A stretch of 64,000 nucleotides of DNA from Paraburkholderia silviterrae (lineage in GTDB: Bacteria > Pseudomonadota > Gammaproteobacteria > Burkholderiales > Burkholderiaceae): assembly GCF_004353915.1 (NCBI RefSeq), contig NZ_SMRP01000001.1:467342-531341 (forward strand), written 5' to 3'. Numbering within the stretch: the stretch's first letter is position 1; each line of letters opens with the position of its first letter. Under the pieces are notes generated by a model, which saw nothing but the letters and a program-made list of their open reading frames with translations, was not told where the DNA came from and made no database searches. The position numbers and the translations under genes are program-made. Below, one piece after another: positions 27,448 through 35,332 of this stretch.

Positions 27448-28968
27448 ATGGAAAGCCTGCCAACCGCTCGCGCCGGCGCGATCGCGATGAATCGCTTCGG
27501 CCTTGGCGCGCGCTCCGACGAGACGCCCCCTGCCGACCCGCCGCGCTGGCTGCTCGACCAGTTCGCCCGCTACGAGCCGCTGCCTGCGGCATGGCGCGGC
27601 GAGCCTGGCGCGGTCGCTGTGACGACGCGCTTCGGTGAGGAGCGCCAGCAGCGCATGGCGGACAACGCGGCCGCCAGCGGCGCGAATGGCACTCATAGCA
27701 CCGGAGGCATGAATGCCGTAAGCAACGGCAGCGCAAGCGAGGCGCCGCCAAACGCAGCCTCACCGCAAGCGGCTCAGCAGGCCGCGCGCCAGGCCACCAA
27801 CCGCGCGATTCGCCTAGAGGGAGTCGAGATCTATCGCAATGCCGTGAACGCGCGCCTCACCAGTGCTTTGGACACCGAAACACCGTTCGTCGAGCGCCTT
27901 GTGCACTTCTGGTCGAACCACTTTGCGGTATCCGTCGACAAGGCGGCGCTCGCCGGCCTCGCGGGGTCGTTCGAGATGGAAGCGATCCGCCCGCACGTGC
28001 TCGGCCGCTTCGAAGACATGCTGGTCGCCGTCGAGCAGCATGCCGCGATGCAGATCTTTCTCGATCAGGTGCGCTCGGTCGGCCCCGACAGCCGCGCCGC
28101 GCTGCGCGCCGATCACAACGATCCCGCGCACAAGCGCGGCCTCAACGAGAACCTCGCACGCGAGATCATGGAGCTGCACACGCTCGGCGTGCGCACGGGC
28201 TATAGCCAGGACGACGTCACCGAATTCGCGCGCGCGCTCACGGGCTGGAGCGTGGCCGGCGCACGCGGGCCGCAACCGGGCAATGCTCAACCCGGCGTGG
28301 CGACGCCCGGCGCCTTCATTTTCAGGCCTGCGCTGCACGAACCGGGCGCACGCACGGTGATGGGCCGCCGCTACGACGAAGCGGGCGAAGAACAGGCGCT
28401 TGCGATCCTGCACGACCTCGCCCAAGCCCCCGCCACGAGCCGCCATATCGCGTTCCAGCTCGCGCGCCACTTCATCGCCGACAATCCGCCGCCGGCGCTT
28501 ACCGAGCGCCTCGCCCAGGCCTTCGAGCAAAGCGATGGCGATTTGCCCACGGTCTATCGCGCGCTGGTGGAATCGCCTCTGGCATGGAACACCGCCGACG
28601 TGAAGTTCAAGACGCCGTGGGAATGGACCGTTTCTTCGATGCGCGCGCTCGGCTGGCGCGAGCGCGGCGACCTGAACGCCGCGCCGCTGCTCACGCAGCT
28701 AGGGCAGCCGATCTGGCGCCCGGGCTCGCCTGCCGGCTACGACGATATTGCCGCGAGCTGGGCCGCGCCCGATGCGCTGGTGCGCCGTGTGGAGGTCGCG
28801 CAACGCTTTGCGGCGCGCGTGGGCGACCGGCTCGATCCGCGCACGCTCGGCCCCGCCGTGCTGCCGGGCACGCTCAGCACGGCAACGGCCGCCGCGGTCT
28901 CGCACGCCGAAAGCGCGCCAACGGCCATCGCGCTGCTACTCGTCTCGCCCGATTTCCTGCGGAGGTAA
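27448..28968 (+). CDS. DUF1800 family protein
   Basis: This 506-residue protein carries the DUF1800 hallmarks: an N-terminal AIAMNRFGLGARSDE, VERLVHFWSNHFAVSVDKAALAGLAGSFEMEAIRPHVLGRFEDML, GLNENLAREIMELHTLGVRTGYSQDDVTEFARALTGW, and SRHIAFQLARHFIADNPP. DUF1800 proteins are nearly always encoded with a DUF1501 partner and are thought to be exported or envelope-associated; their activity is not established. A low-complexity Ala/Asn/Ser insert lies at about 70-115. GAGGACAGCGC precedes the ATG. It is downstream of the sigma/anti-sigma/sensor genes, so it is a likely regulon member. Confidence 0.9.
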   Translation: MESLPTARAGAIAMNRFGLGARSDETPPADPPRWLLDQFARYEPLPAAWRGEPGAVAVTTRFGEERQQRMADNAAASGANGTHSTGGMNAVSNGSASEAPPNAASPQAAQQAARQATNRAIRLEGVEIYRNAVNARLTSALDTETPFVERLVHFWSNHFAVSVDKAALAGLAGSFEMEAIRPHVLGRFEDMLVAVEQHAAMQIFLDQVRSVGPDSRAALRADHNDPAHKRGLNENLAREIMELHTLGVRTGYSQDDVTEFARALTGWSVAGARGPQPGNAQPGVATPGAFIFRPALHEPGARTVMGRRYDEAGEEQALAILHDLAQAPATSRHIAFQLARHFIADNPPPALTERLAQAFEQSDGDLPTVYRALVESPLAWNTADVKFKTPWEWTVSSMRALGWRERGDLNAAPLLTQLGQPIWRPGSPAGYDDIAASWAAPDALVRRVEVAQRFAARVGDRLDPRTLGPAVLPGTLSTATAAAVSHAESAPTAIALLLVSPDFLRR

Positions 28969-28973
28969 CCGGC

Positions 28974-30122
28974 ATGCTTTCCCGCCGCCAATTCTTGCGC
29001 GTCGCCGCCGCCGGCGCGGGCGCGATGCTTGTCGCGCCGCAGATCGTGTTCGCGAGCGCGGCCACCGACCACCGCTTCGTCTTCGTGATTCAGCGCGGCG
29101 CCGCCGATGGCCTCAACATCGTCGTCCCCTACGCGGAGCCCGCTTACGCGAGCCTGCGCGGACCACTCGCCATCGACACCGCGAGCGCCACGAAACTGAA
29201 CGGCACCTTTGCGCTGCACCCGTCGCTCGTGCAAATGGCGCAGATGTACCACGCCGGCCAGGCGCTCTTCGTGCATGCGGTTGCCTCGCCGTATCGCGAC
29301 CGCTCGCACTTCGACGGCCAGAACGTGCTGGAGACGGGCGGCAGCGCACCCTACCAGGTGAAGGACGGCTGGCTCAACCGGCTCGTCGGCCTCGTGGGCG
29401 CCACGCGCGAGAACGCCATCGCACTCGCACCCACCGTGCCGCTCGCGCTGCGCGGCACGGCGCGCGCGACGTCGTATGCGCCCTCGGCGCTGCCCGCCGC
29501 GTCCGACGATCTGCTCACGCGCGTCTCCGCGCTCTATGAGGGCGATGCGCAACTGCGCGGCCTGTGGGCTTCGGCGATGAACGCCCGCGGGCTGGCCGGC
29601 GACGTGAGCGCGCATCAGGATCCTGCCAGCCTCGGCAAGCTCGCGGCGCAATTCCTCGCGCGCGCGGACGGCCCGCGCATCGCGATGATCGAGACCGGCG
29701 GCTGGGACACGCACAGTGCGCAGAACGCGCGGCTCGCGAATCAGCTCAAAGCGCTCGACACGATGCTCGCCTCGCTGCGCGATAACCTCGGCCCTGCGTG
29801 GGACAAGACCACCGTGCTCGTGGCAACGGAGTTCGGCCGCACGGCGGCCGCCAACGGCACGGGCGGCACCGACCACGGCCAGGCGTCGGTGGCAATGCTC
29901 GCGGGCGGCGCCGTGACGGGAGGGCGTGTGATCGCCGACTGGCCGGGCCTGCGCCCCGCCGATCTCTACGAGCAGCGCGACCTCAAGCCCACGGCCTCGC
30001 TGGACGCACTCATTGCGGGCGCCGCCGCCGAAAGCCTGCGACTCGACCCACAGCGCACGGCTGCCGTGCTGTTCGCGCAAGCGGGTGCGCAGCAGCCGGT
30101 TAGCGGGCTGATTCGAACCTGA
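28974..30122 (+). CDS. DUF1501 family protein, Tat-exported
   Basis: This 382-residue protein starts 5 bp after the DUF1800 gene with GGAGG upstream. The N-terminus MLSRRQFLRVAAAGAGAMLV carries a twin-arginine export motif (SRRQFLR). The DUF1501 body has VFVIQRGAADGLNIVVPYAEPAY, SPYRDRSHFDGQNVLETGG, MIETGGWDTHSAQN and VLVATEFGRTAAANGTGGTDHGQAS, resembling the alkaline-phosphatase/sulfatase-like fold with metal-ligand Asp and His. The paired DUF1800 product probably acts with it in the envelope. The substrate is unknown. Confidence 0.92.
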   Translation: MLSRRQFLRVAAAGAGAMLVAPQIVFASAATDHRFVFVIQRGAADGLNIVVPYAEPAYASLRGPLAIDTASATKLNGTFALHPSLVQMAQMYHAGQALFVHAVASPYRDRSHFDGQNVLETGGSAPYQVKDGWLNRLVGLVGATRENAIALAPTVPLALRGTARATSYAPSALPAASDDLLTRVSALYEGDAQLRGLWASAMNARGLAGDVSAHQDPASLGKLAAQFLARADGPRIAMIETGGWDTHSAQNARLANQLKALDTMLASLRDNLGPAWDKTTVLVATEFGRTAAANGTGGTDHGQASVAMLAGGAVTGGRVIADWPGLRPADLYEQRDLKPTASLDALIAGAAAESLRLDPQRTAAVLFAQAGAQQPVSGLIRT

Positions 30123-30214
30123 ATGAACAATAAGGATAACGGACGATCTGGCGCGAGAAGGCCAATACGCCGATCGACGAAACATAAAACCGCAGATCAA
30201 GGAGGAACTCAATC

Positions 30215-30427
30215 GTGAAGACGAAGCCGATGCTTCTCACCGCCCTGCTCACCGGCACGGCCCTGCTTTCGGCGTGCGTGGTGGAGCCGGCGCGGCCGCC
30301 CGAGCCGCCGCCGCGCGTCGAAGTCGTGCCGCCCGCGCCGCAGCCGGGCTATCACTGGGTGAAGGGACACTACCGCTGGGAAGGCAACCATTGGGCCTGG
30401 GTTCCCGGGCACTGGGCCGGCTGGTAA
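30215..30427 (+). CDS. YXWGXW-repeat lipoprotein
   Basis: This 70-residue lipoprotein has a signal and lipobox (LLTGTALLSAC, acylated Cys at 21), a Pro-rich linker with many PP and PPR steps, then YHWVKGHYRW and NHWAWVPGHWAGW repeats. It is of the same repeat class as the 99-residue protein at 25377. It lies 92 bp after the DUF1501 gene. It probably sits in the outer-membrane inner leaflet. Function unknown. Confidence 0.85.
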   Translation: MKTKPMLLTALLTGTALLSACVVEPARPPEPPPRVEVVPPAPQPGYHWVKGHYRWEGNHWAWVPGHWAGW

Positions 30428-30444
30428 GCACGCGGCCACCAGGC

Positions 30445-30470
30445 GCGCGCGGCGCGAGCGTGCCGCGCGC
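30445..30470. terminator. GC hairpin between convergent genes
   Basis: GCGCGCGGC and GCCGCGCGC form a perfect 9-bp stem with an 8-nt loop, between the lipoprotein stop and the OprB stop. No T-run is present, so it may be a weak or Rho-assisted bidirectional end. Confidence 0.4.
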
Positions 30471-30478
30471 ATCCGCCA

Positions 30479-31990
30479 TCAGAAGGCGATCGTCGTCCTC
30501 ACGCCCACGACCGCTTCGTCTCCCACGCGCTGCGTGAGGTTCTGCGGATCGGGAATACCGCCCGCCGGCCTGAAGAAGTACTGAAAGTCGGCCTGCACCT
30601 GCCACCACGGCGCCACCTGATACTGGTACGTTGCCTCCAGCACGGTCTCCGAGCTGCGCGACGGATAACCCGGCGTATACGCTGCGGTGTCGCTTGCGAG
30701 ATCCTGGGCGTGCGAACCGATCTTGGCGTAGCCCACCGCAAGCCCCACCGTATCGTTGTCGCGTCCCTTGAACGGCGCCTTCAGCGTCACGCCCGCATTC
30801 ACGGCAAGATCGACGAGATTGCGGTCGCCGGGCGCACCCATCACCCGTGCGAACACGCCCAGCGATTGCGGGCTGTCCGCGCTCGGGCGCCACACCATCT
30901 GGTCCGCGACCGCGTAGAAGCTATAGTCGCCGCGATGCGACTGCGGCACGCCCGTGCTCGCCGGATTTGCGAGCGACAGACCGGTATTGTCGAAGTGCTG
31001 GTCGGCGAAGCGGCCCGTGTTGTACCAGAAGCCCAGCTTGTAAGTGCCTGGCAATCCTGCGTTCTTCGCATCGGCCGGATTCGACGGCGCCGGGTTGAGC
31101 GCATACTGCACTTCGCCGATAAAAAGTGCGCTGTCGTGCAGATTGAAGTTCGTGCCGCTCGCATTGAGCTTCTGCGGATCGCCCACGCCGTTGCCCGCCG
31201 GATTGCCGTCGAACACGCCCGCCAGCACGGTCCACGAGTCGGACGGCGTCACGCGCAGGCGCGCGCCCAGTGAGGAAAGCGGATACGCCGGGCCGCCCGC
31301 CGGCATGTCGGTGGAGGGCAGCACGGGCCAGCCGAAAGTGGCATTCATGAACGTGCCCGCGTACTGGCTCACCATGAATTCCTGGTCGAGGCTCTGCTGG
31401 CCGATCTTCACGTCCGCCTTGCCGCCCGCGAAGCTCTGCTGATACCAGAGCTCCCAGAGGCGCGTCGTGGCGTCCGCTTCGATGCCGGTCGCGGTTTGCA
31501 GCGTCTGCAAGTTGCGCTGCGTGAGATTCGTGCCGTGAATCTGCAGGGCCGAAACGTTGAAGATGCCGCCGGGCAGACCGAACGCCTTTTGCGTATCGAG
31601 GCCGAGGCTCATCTCGGTGAGCCCGTCATAGGCGCCGCCGCGATGCGTGCCGCCCGAGAGATTGTTCAGATACTCGCTCGTCTCCTGCAGGCCGAACGTA
31701 ATGCCGCGCTCGCCGAGCCAGGGGCGCAATCCGCCCATGTCGCCGAACAGCGTCGCGCGGTCCCACAAGCCCGTGGGCGCGGGCGCCGCGTCGGCGCCTT
31801 GCTCCGCTTGTTGTGCTGCCGGCACTGCCGGTGCGGCTTCTTGCGCTTGTGGCGCGGGCGCGGCCTGTGCCGCATCGGGCGCGGCGCTCGTCTGTGCGTG
31901 GGCAGCCGGCGCCAGACCCAGCGCAAGCAGAACGGCGAGGCCGAGGGGCGAACGGGCGAACGACGGCGTGCCTTTCGATGTTTTTCTCAT
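30479..31990 (-). CDS. OprB-family carbohydrate-selective porin
   Basis: This 503-residue outer-membrane barrel has a signal peptide ending near AHAQTS (about residue 35). A linker of about 40 residues rich in Ala, Gln and Pro follows, then the OprB domain: LWDRATLFGDMGGLRPWLGERGITFGLQETSEYLNNLSGG, LWYQQSFAGGKADVKIGQQSLDQEFMVSQYAGTFMNATFGWP and a C-terminal VGVRTTIAF ending in Phe. OprB porins favour glucose and other sugars. No sugar permease or kinase lies nearby. A small membrane-protein ORF precedes it on the same strand. Confidence 0.93.
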   Translation of the reverse strand: MRKTSKGTPSFARSPLGLAVLLALGLAPAAHAQTSAAPDAAQAAPAPQAQEAAPAVPAAQQAEQGADAAPAPTGLWDRATLFGDMGGLRPWLGERGITFGLQETSEYLNNLSGGTHRGGAYDGLTEMSLGLDTQKAFGLPGGIFNVSALQIHGTNLTQRNLQTLQTATGIEADATTRLWELWYQQSFAGGKADVKIGQQSLDQEFMVSQYAGTFMNATFGWPVLPSTDMPAGGPAYPLSSLGARLRVTPSDSWTVLAGVFDGNPAGNGVGDPQKLNASGTNFNLHDSALFIGEVQYALNPAPSNPADAKNAGLPGTYKLGFWYNTGRFADQHFDNTGLSLANPASTGVPQSHRGDYSFYAVADQMVWRPSADSPQSLGVFARVMGAPGDRNLVDLAVNAGVTLKAPFKGRDNDTVGLAVGYAKIGSHAQDLASDTAAYTPGYPSRSSETVLEATYQYQVAPWWQVQADFQYFFRPAGGIPDPQNLTQRVGDEAVVGVRTTIAF

Positions 31991-32104
31991 GATGATTGAG
32001 GCGTTTTTTCCCAGTGCAAAGACCGGGACGATTGCAGGAAATCGCGCGAGGCGGGTTGGAATTCAGGCCATCTGCAAGGATGGCGAAGTAATGCGACGAT
32101 CTCT

Positions 32105-32302
32105 TTACGAGAACCACCAGCTCAGGCGCATGGCGCGATCGATCCCGCTAGTGGTGGACGACGCGCACAGCACCGCGGCCAATGCGATGGCCACAGCAAC
32201 GAGGGCCAGCACCATGCCGCCCGAGGGCGGCGACGAACCGCCGGCACGGGCGGGCAACGGCGCCATGCCGAGAAAGAACGTAATGAATGTTTTGACGAAC
32301 AT
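32105..32302 (-). CDS. Small hydrophobic protein upstream of oprB-type gene
   Basis: This 65-residue ORF has a strong ribosome site (GGAGGTGG before the ATG at 32302), a hydrophobic N-terminus MFVKTFITFFLGMAPL and a second span VLALVAVAIALAAVLCASS. It could be a small inner-membrane protein co-transcribed with the OprB gene 114 bp further on. No family was recognised. The case rests on the ribosome site and the hydrophobic pattern. Confidence 0.5.
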   Translation of the reverse strand: MFVKTFITFFLGMAPLPARAGGSSPPSGGMVLALVAVAIALAAVLCASSTTSGIDRAMRLSWWFS

Positions 32303-32808
32303 AAGCCCACCTCCGTCCAGCCCGCATGAGACGGGCGACGAACGACGACGTGAGAACGCCTCGCAAGCAGGCTTGCGACGGACGATTCAACAGAGGGAGC
32401 GTGCTGCAAAGAAGCGCGCTAACCCGACTCAGCGAGTTAGCGGCGAAGGAAAGAGGTCCTGCGGCGGCTAACTCGCGGTTGTGACGCCGGCGCAGGCCGG
32501 CATCGAACTTCCACTGCTAGAGCATGTGTCCACGAGGGACTCCTTTTGGTATGACGGGGCGGATTGTATTCGCCCTCTGCAAAAAAACGCAAGCAAAAAG
32601 ATCGCCTGAACAATGCGCTCGAATGCTCTGCAACGAGGCACGTTCGCGACAGTCTCGATACGCAGGTCTCCTGTGCAATCATCCACTCTCCCCCAGCCTC
32701 GGCACGAGGCTTTCGCGCACCTTTCCTGAAGCTTCAATGAAGCCCCTCAACTTACCTTTCAATTACCTGTACGTCGCGACGTTTTTTTGTTCCGCCTCCA
32801 AAAACGTG
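32303..32808. other. Intergenic region without a supported gene
   Basis: No ORF here has both a ribosome site and protein-like composition. It contains a 10-bp perfect inverted repeat (GCGAGTTAGC at 32432-32441, GCTAACTCGC at 32467-32476) and a GCCGGC-GCAG-GCCGGC hairpin near 32484-32499. The promoter of the minus-strand small ORF/oprB unit should lie in its left part. Confidence 0.5.
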
Positions 32809-32838
32809 TTGACGCGTCGCGTGCACGCTACCTAAAAT
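32809..32838 (+). promoter_or_regulatory. Probable sigma-70 promoter of the Nramp leader transcript
   Basis: TTGACG (32809-32814) and TAAAAT (32833-32838) are separated by 18 bp, close to the sigma-70 consensus in an otherwise GC-rich region. Transcription would start near 32845, giving a leader of about 330 nt before the first small ORF and about 700 nt before the transporter start. Confidence 0.6.
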
Positions 32839-32844
32839 TTAGAA

Positions 32845-33172
32845 ATCTTCACGAAAGGGGCTCACGCCTTGGACACCTGCAGTAGTCGATCTTCGAACTG
32901 TTTCGCTGCCTGACCGGCAAGACGTCCGCGCTTCCTTCTCACAGCCGCCGTCCCGCCAGCAGGCAGACGGTGCGCGCCGTAGCAACACTCCCCGTGCACC
33001 CCACAATTTAGCGCCGTCTGGACGCGGCTTTCACGCGTCCTCACGGCAGGCGTTGCGAGCCTGCGCTCGCGACTGCGTTCGTGCGCGCCCATTCGCAAAT
33101 GGCGCTGCGCGCGAGCGCGTGGATCAACACGCGTGTACTCCCTGTACGCGCCTCGCTCATGAAGGAGCCGCC
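32845..33172 (+). promoter_or_regulatory. Long structured 5' leader upstream of the Nramp gene
   Basis: About 330 nt with no supported gene. Two pairs of mutually exclusive hairpins can be drawn. GCAGGC/GCCTGC (33046-33064) competes with GCGAG/CTCGC (33055-33070). CGCGTG/CACGCG (33116-33133) competes with a GCGTGTAC/GTACGCGC stem (33131-33151) next to the leader ORF's ribosome site. No known riboswitch consensus (M-box, yybP-ykoY, ykkC) was recognised. In GC-rich DNA such stems arise by chance easily, so this is tentative. Confidence 0.4.
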
Positions 33173-33247
33173 ATGCCGGATAGTGACAGTTATCCCTTAC
33201 GTCCGACCCTTTTGACTTATTCATTCCTGAACACGGAAAGCGAGTAG
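33173..33247 (+). CDS. 24-residue leader peptide upstream of the Nramp gene
   Basis: The ATG at 33173 has an excellent ribosome site (GAAGGAG, 5-bp spacing). The peptide begins MPDSDSYPLRPTLLTYS and ends in ESE. Acidic, Ser and Pro residues cluster in the first eleven positions (Pro 2, 8 and 11; Asp 3 and 5). Acidic/proline-rich nascent N-termini destabilise ribosomes at low Mg2+ (intrinsic ribosome destabilisation, the basis of MgtL leader control in Escherichia coli and Salmonella). With a Mg2+-type Nramp protein downstream, a comparable sensor role is plausible. This is inference. Confidence 0.55.
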   Translation: MPDSDSYPLRPTLLTYSFLNTESE

Positions 33248-33337
33248 TCGTCCGCCGCCATACGCGCCCCGCGCATGGCCGCCCGGGCCTGCTGGCTTTT
33301 CGCTGAACGCGTCGAGCCAGACGCCCGGAGCAACATC

Positions 33338-33478
33338 ATGTCATTCGCACTCCTGCTTTACAAGCTGCCCCATGTCGAAGAGGCGCGTGCCCAATACGAA
33401 GGCCTGCTCGCCTTGCACGAACACGTGCCGGGCTTGCCTGCCCGCCTCTGGCAACGCGTCAAGCAGCTCTTCTCGTAA
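33338..33478 (+). CDS. 46-residue small protein between leader and Nramp gene
   Basis: The ATG at 33338 has GGAG 7 bp upstream. The peptide (MSFALLLYKLPHVEEARAQY and onward, ending RLWQRVKQLFS) has a short hydrophobic start and amphipathic helices. It ends 74 bp before the transporter ATG. It may be a small regulator of the transporter, as with small proteins encoded near other Mn2+/Mg2+ transporters, or a second leader. No family recognised. Confidence 0.5.
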   Translation: MSFALLLYKLPHVEEARAQYEGLLALHEHVPGLPARLWQRVKQLFS

Positions 33479-33552
33479 GCGGTGCGCCTCGCGCGCACGG
33501 CGCAAAGCCAAGCTCCCGCCAGCCACCCGACAACTCAAAAGACGAGAACGCC

Positions 33553-35211
33553 ATGTCCACTCCAACCAACTTCCAGCCGGCGAACGTTTCGCCGCCACGC
33601 AGCGCCGTGCTCGACGAGGCGCACCTGGGCGACATCAAAGGTGCGCTCGGCACCATCTCCCATTACGACCTCGCTCCGCGCACGGGGTGGTGGGCGCGCC
33701 TGCGCACGCTGCTCGCGATCCTCGGGCCCGGTCTCATCGTGATGGTGGGCGACAACGACGCGGGCGCCTTCGGCACCTATACGCAAGCCGGCCAGAATTA
33801 CGGCACCACCCTGCTCTGGACGCTGCTGCTGCTCGTCCCGGTGCTCTACGTGAACCAGGAAATGGTGCTGCGTCTCGGCGCGGTCACGGGCGTCGGCCAC
33901 GCACGCCTGATCTTCGAGCGCTTTGGCAAGTTCTGGGGCGCCTTCAGCGTGATCGACCTGTTCATCCTCAATGCGCTCACGATCGTGACCGAGTTCATCG
34001 GCATCACCTTCGTGCTCGACTTCTTCGGCATTCCGAAGATGCTGGGCGTATGCATTGCCGCTGTGCTGACCATGGCGGCCGTGAGCACGGGCGACTTCAG
34101 GCGCTTCGAGCGCTTCGCCGTCGCGCTGTGCGTGCTGAGCCTGCTGCTCGTGCCGGTGCTCGTGTCGATTCACCCAAGCGTTGGCCAGATGACGCGCGAC
34201 TTCTTCATTCCCAACTGGCCCGCCCATTCGAAGCTCTCCGACGTGATGCTGCTCGTGATCGGCATCGTCGGCACCACCATCGCGCCCTGGCAGTTGTTCT
34301 TTCAGCAGAGCTACGTGATCGACAAGCGCATCACGCCGCGCTTCATGAAATACGAAAGGGCCGATTTGTGGATCGGCATCTTCTTCGTGCTGATTGGCGC
34401 GGTGGCCATGATCGCATTCTGTGCGCAGCTCTTTGCCGGCAAGCCCGAATTCGGCAGCTTCACCGACGCGGGCGGTGTGATCGCCGGCCTGGAAAAGTAT
34501 GCGGGGCACACGCCGGCCGTGCTGTTCGCGGTCGCGCTGTTCGACGCGGCCATCATCGGCGCGGCGGCGGTGTCGCTTTCGACGGCCTATGCGATCGGCG
34601 ACGTGTTCAAAATCCGGCATTCGCTGCATCGCGGCGTGAACGACGCGAAGGGCTTTTACCTCGTCTATTTCGGCATCGTGGCCGCCGCGGCCGCCATCGT
34701 GCTGATTCCGGGCAGCCCCCTGGGCCTCTTGACTGAAGCCGTGCAGACCCTCGCGGGCGTGCTGCTGCCGAGCGCCACCGTGTTCCTGCTGCTGCTGTGC
34801 AACGACCGCGCCGTGCTCGGGCCCTGGGTCAATTCGAAGGCGCTGAACCTGTTCACGGGCGCGGTCGTCTGGGTGCTGGTCATGCTCTCGATCGTCCTCA
34901 CCGCTTCGGTCATGTACCCGGACATGAGCGGCGAGACGATCATCGATATCCTCGCGGCCGGCACGCTGCTGGCCGTGGCGGCCCATGCGGCCATAATCGG
35001 ATGGCGCTGGCTGCGCGGCGAAAGCCCGGTCGTCACCCAGAGCTGGCCCCAGGGTGCCCGCGATATGTGGCGCATGCCGCCGCTCGCCGAATTGCCACCG
35101 CCCAATCTCACGCTCGCCAAGCGTGTGTGGATGGGCGTGCTGCGCGGCTATCTGATTCTGGCCGTGGCGCTCGTGATCGTGAAGGTGGTGCAGATGACGG
35201 TCTTGCACTGA
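33553..35211 (+). CDS. Nramp-family divalent metal transporter with divergent metal site
   Basis: This 552-residue inner-membrane transporter has about eleven to twelve spans. The Nramp fold is clear from ILGPGLIVMVGDNDAGAFGTYTQAG (span 1) and IVGTTIAPWQLFFQQSYVID (span 6). The canonical span-1 DPGN is DAGA here (Asp69 kept, Asn replaced by Ala72). The span-6 MPH is APW, so the metal-coordinating Met is Ala244. Nramp-related Mg2+ transporters (NRMT clade) also lack this Met, so Mg2+ or a broad hard-metal range is more likely than Mn2+/Fe2+ only. It is longer than MntH (about 410-440), with an N-terminal extension of about 50 residues and extra C-terminal residues. A strong terminator follows. 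Confidence 0.88.
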   Translation: MSTPTNFQPANVSPPRSAVLDEAHLGDIKGALGTISHYDLAPRTGWWARLRTLLAILGPGLIVMVGDNDAGAFGTYTQAGQNYGTTLLWTLLLLVPVLYVNQEMVLRLGAVTGVGHARLIFERFGKFWGAFSVIDLFILNALTIVTEFIGITFVLDFFGIPKMLGVCIAAVLTMAAVSTGDFRRFERFAVALCVLSLLLVPVLVSIHPSVGQMTRDFFIPNWPAHSKLSDVMLLVIGIVGTTIAPWQLFFQQSYVIDKRITPRFMKYERADLWIGIFFVLIGAVAMIAFCAQLFAGKPEFGSFTDAGGVIAGLEKYAGHTPAVLFAVALFDAAIIGAAAVSLSTAYAIGDVFKIRHSLHRGVNDAKGFYLVYFGIVAAAAAIVLIPGSPLGLLTEAVQTLAGVLLPSATVFLLLLCNDRAVLGPWVNSKALNLFTGAVVWVLVMLSIVLTASVMYPDMSGETIIDILAAGTLLAVAAHAAIIGWRWLRGESPVVTQSWPQGARDMWRMPPLAELPPPNLTLAKRVWMGVLRGYLILAVALVIVKVVQMTVLH

Positions 35212-35223
35212 GCGCGAAACTGC

Positions 35224-35256
35224 GCGGCTCAAGCGCGGCTCAAGCGCAACTCAAGC
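35224..35256. repeat. Three 11-bp tandem repeats
   Basis: Three consecutive units (GCGGCTCAAGC twice, then GCAACTCAAGC) lie between the Nramp stop and its terminator. They are probably slippage-generated with no evident function. Confidence 0.7.
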
Positions 35257-35268
35257 GCGGCGCCAAAG

Positions 35269-35295
35269 AAGCGGCAACCTTCGGTTGCCGCTTTT
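35269..35295 (+). terminator. Intrinsic terminator of the Nramp gene
   Basis: AAGCGGCAACC-TTC-GGTTGCCGCTT followed by TT: an 11-bp perfect stem with a 3-nt loop and a T-rich tail, 58 bp past the transporter stop. Confidence 0.88.
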
Positions 35296-35332
35296 CGAGG
35301 TGCTTTTGCCGGACCCTGGCGCGGTAACGCTA

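Noticed and set aside
32484..32540. Possible tRNA-like sequence on the minus strand
   Set aside because: A GTTCGA-like string is present, but no acceptor stem, D-arm or anticodon arm can be built; it is a GCCGGC hairpin.
33535..35232. 565-codon minus-strand ORF opposite the Nramp gene
   Set aside because: Shadow of the transporter gene; His/Arg/Glu/Asp-rich with no domain.
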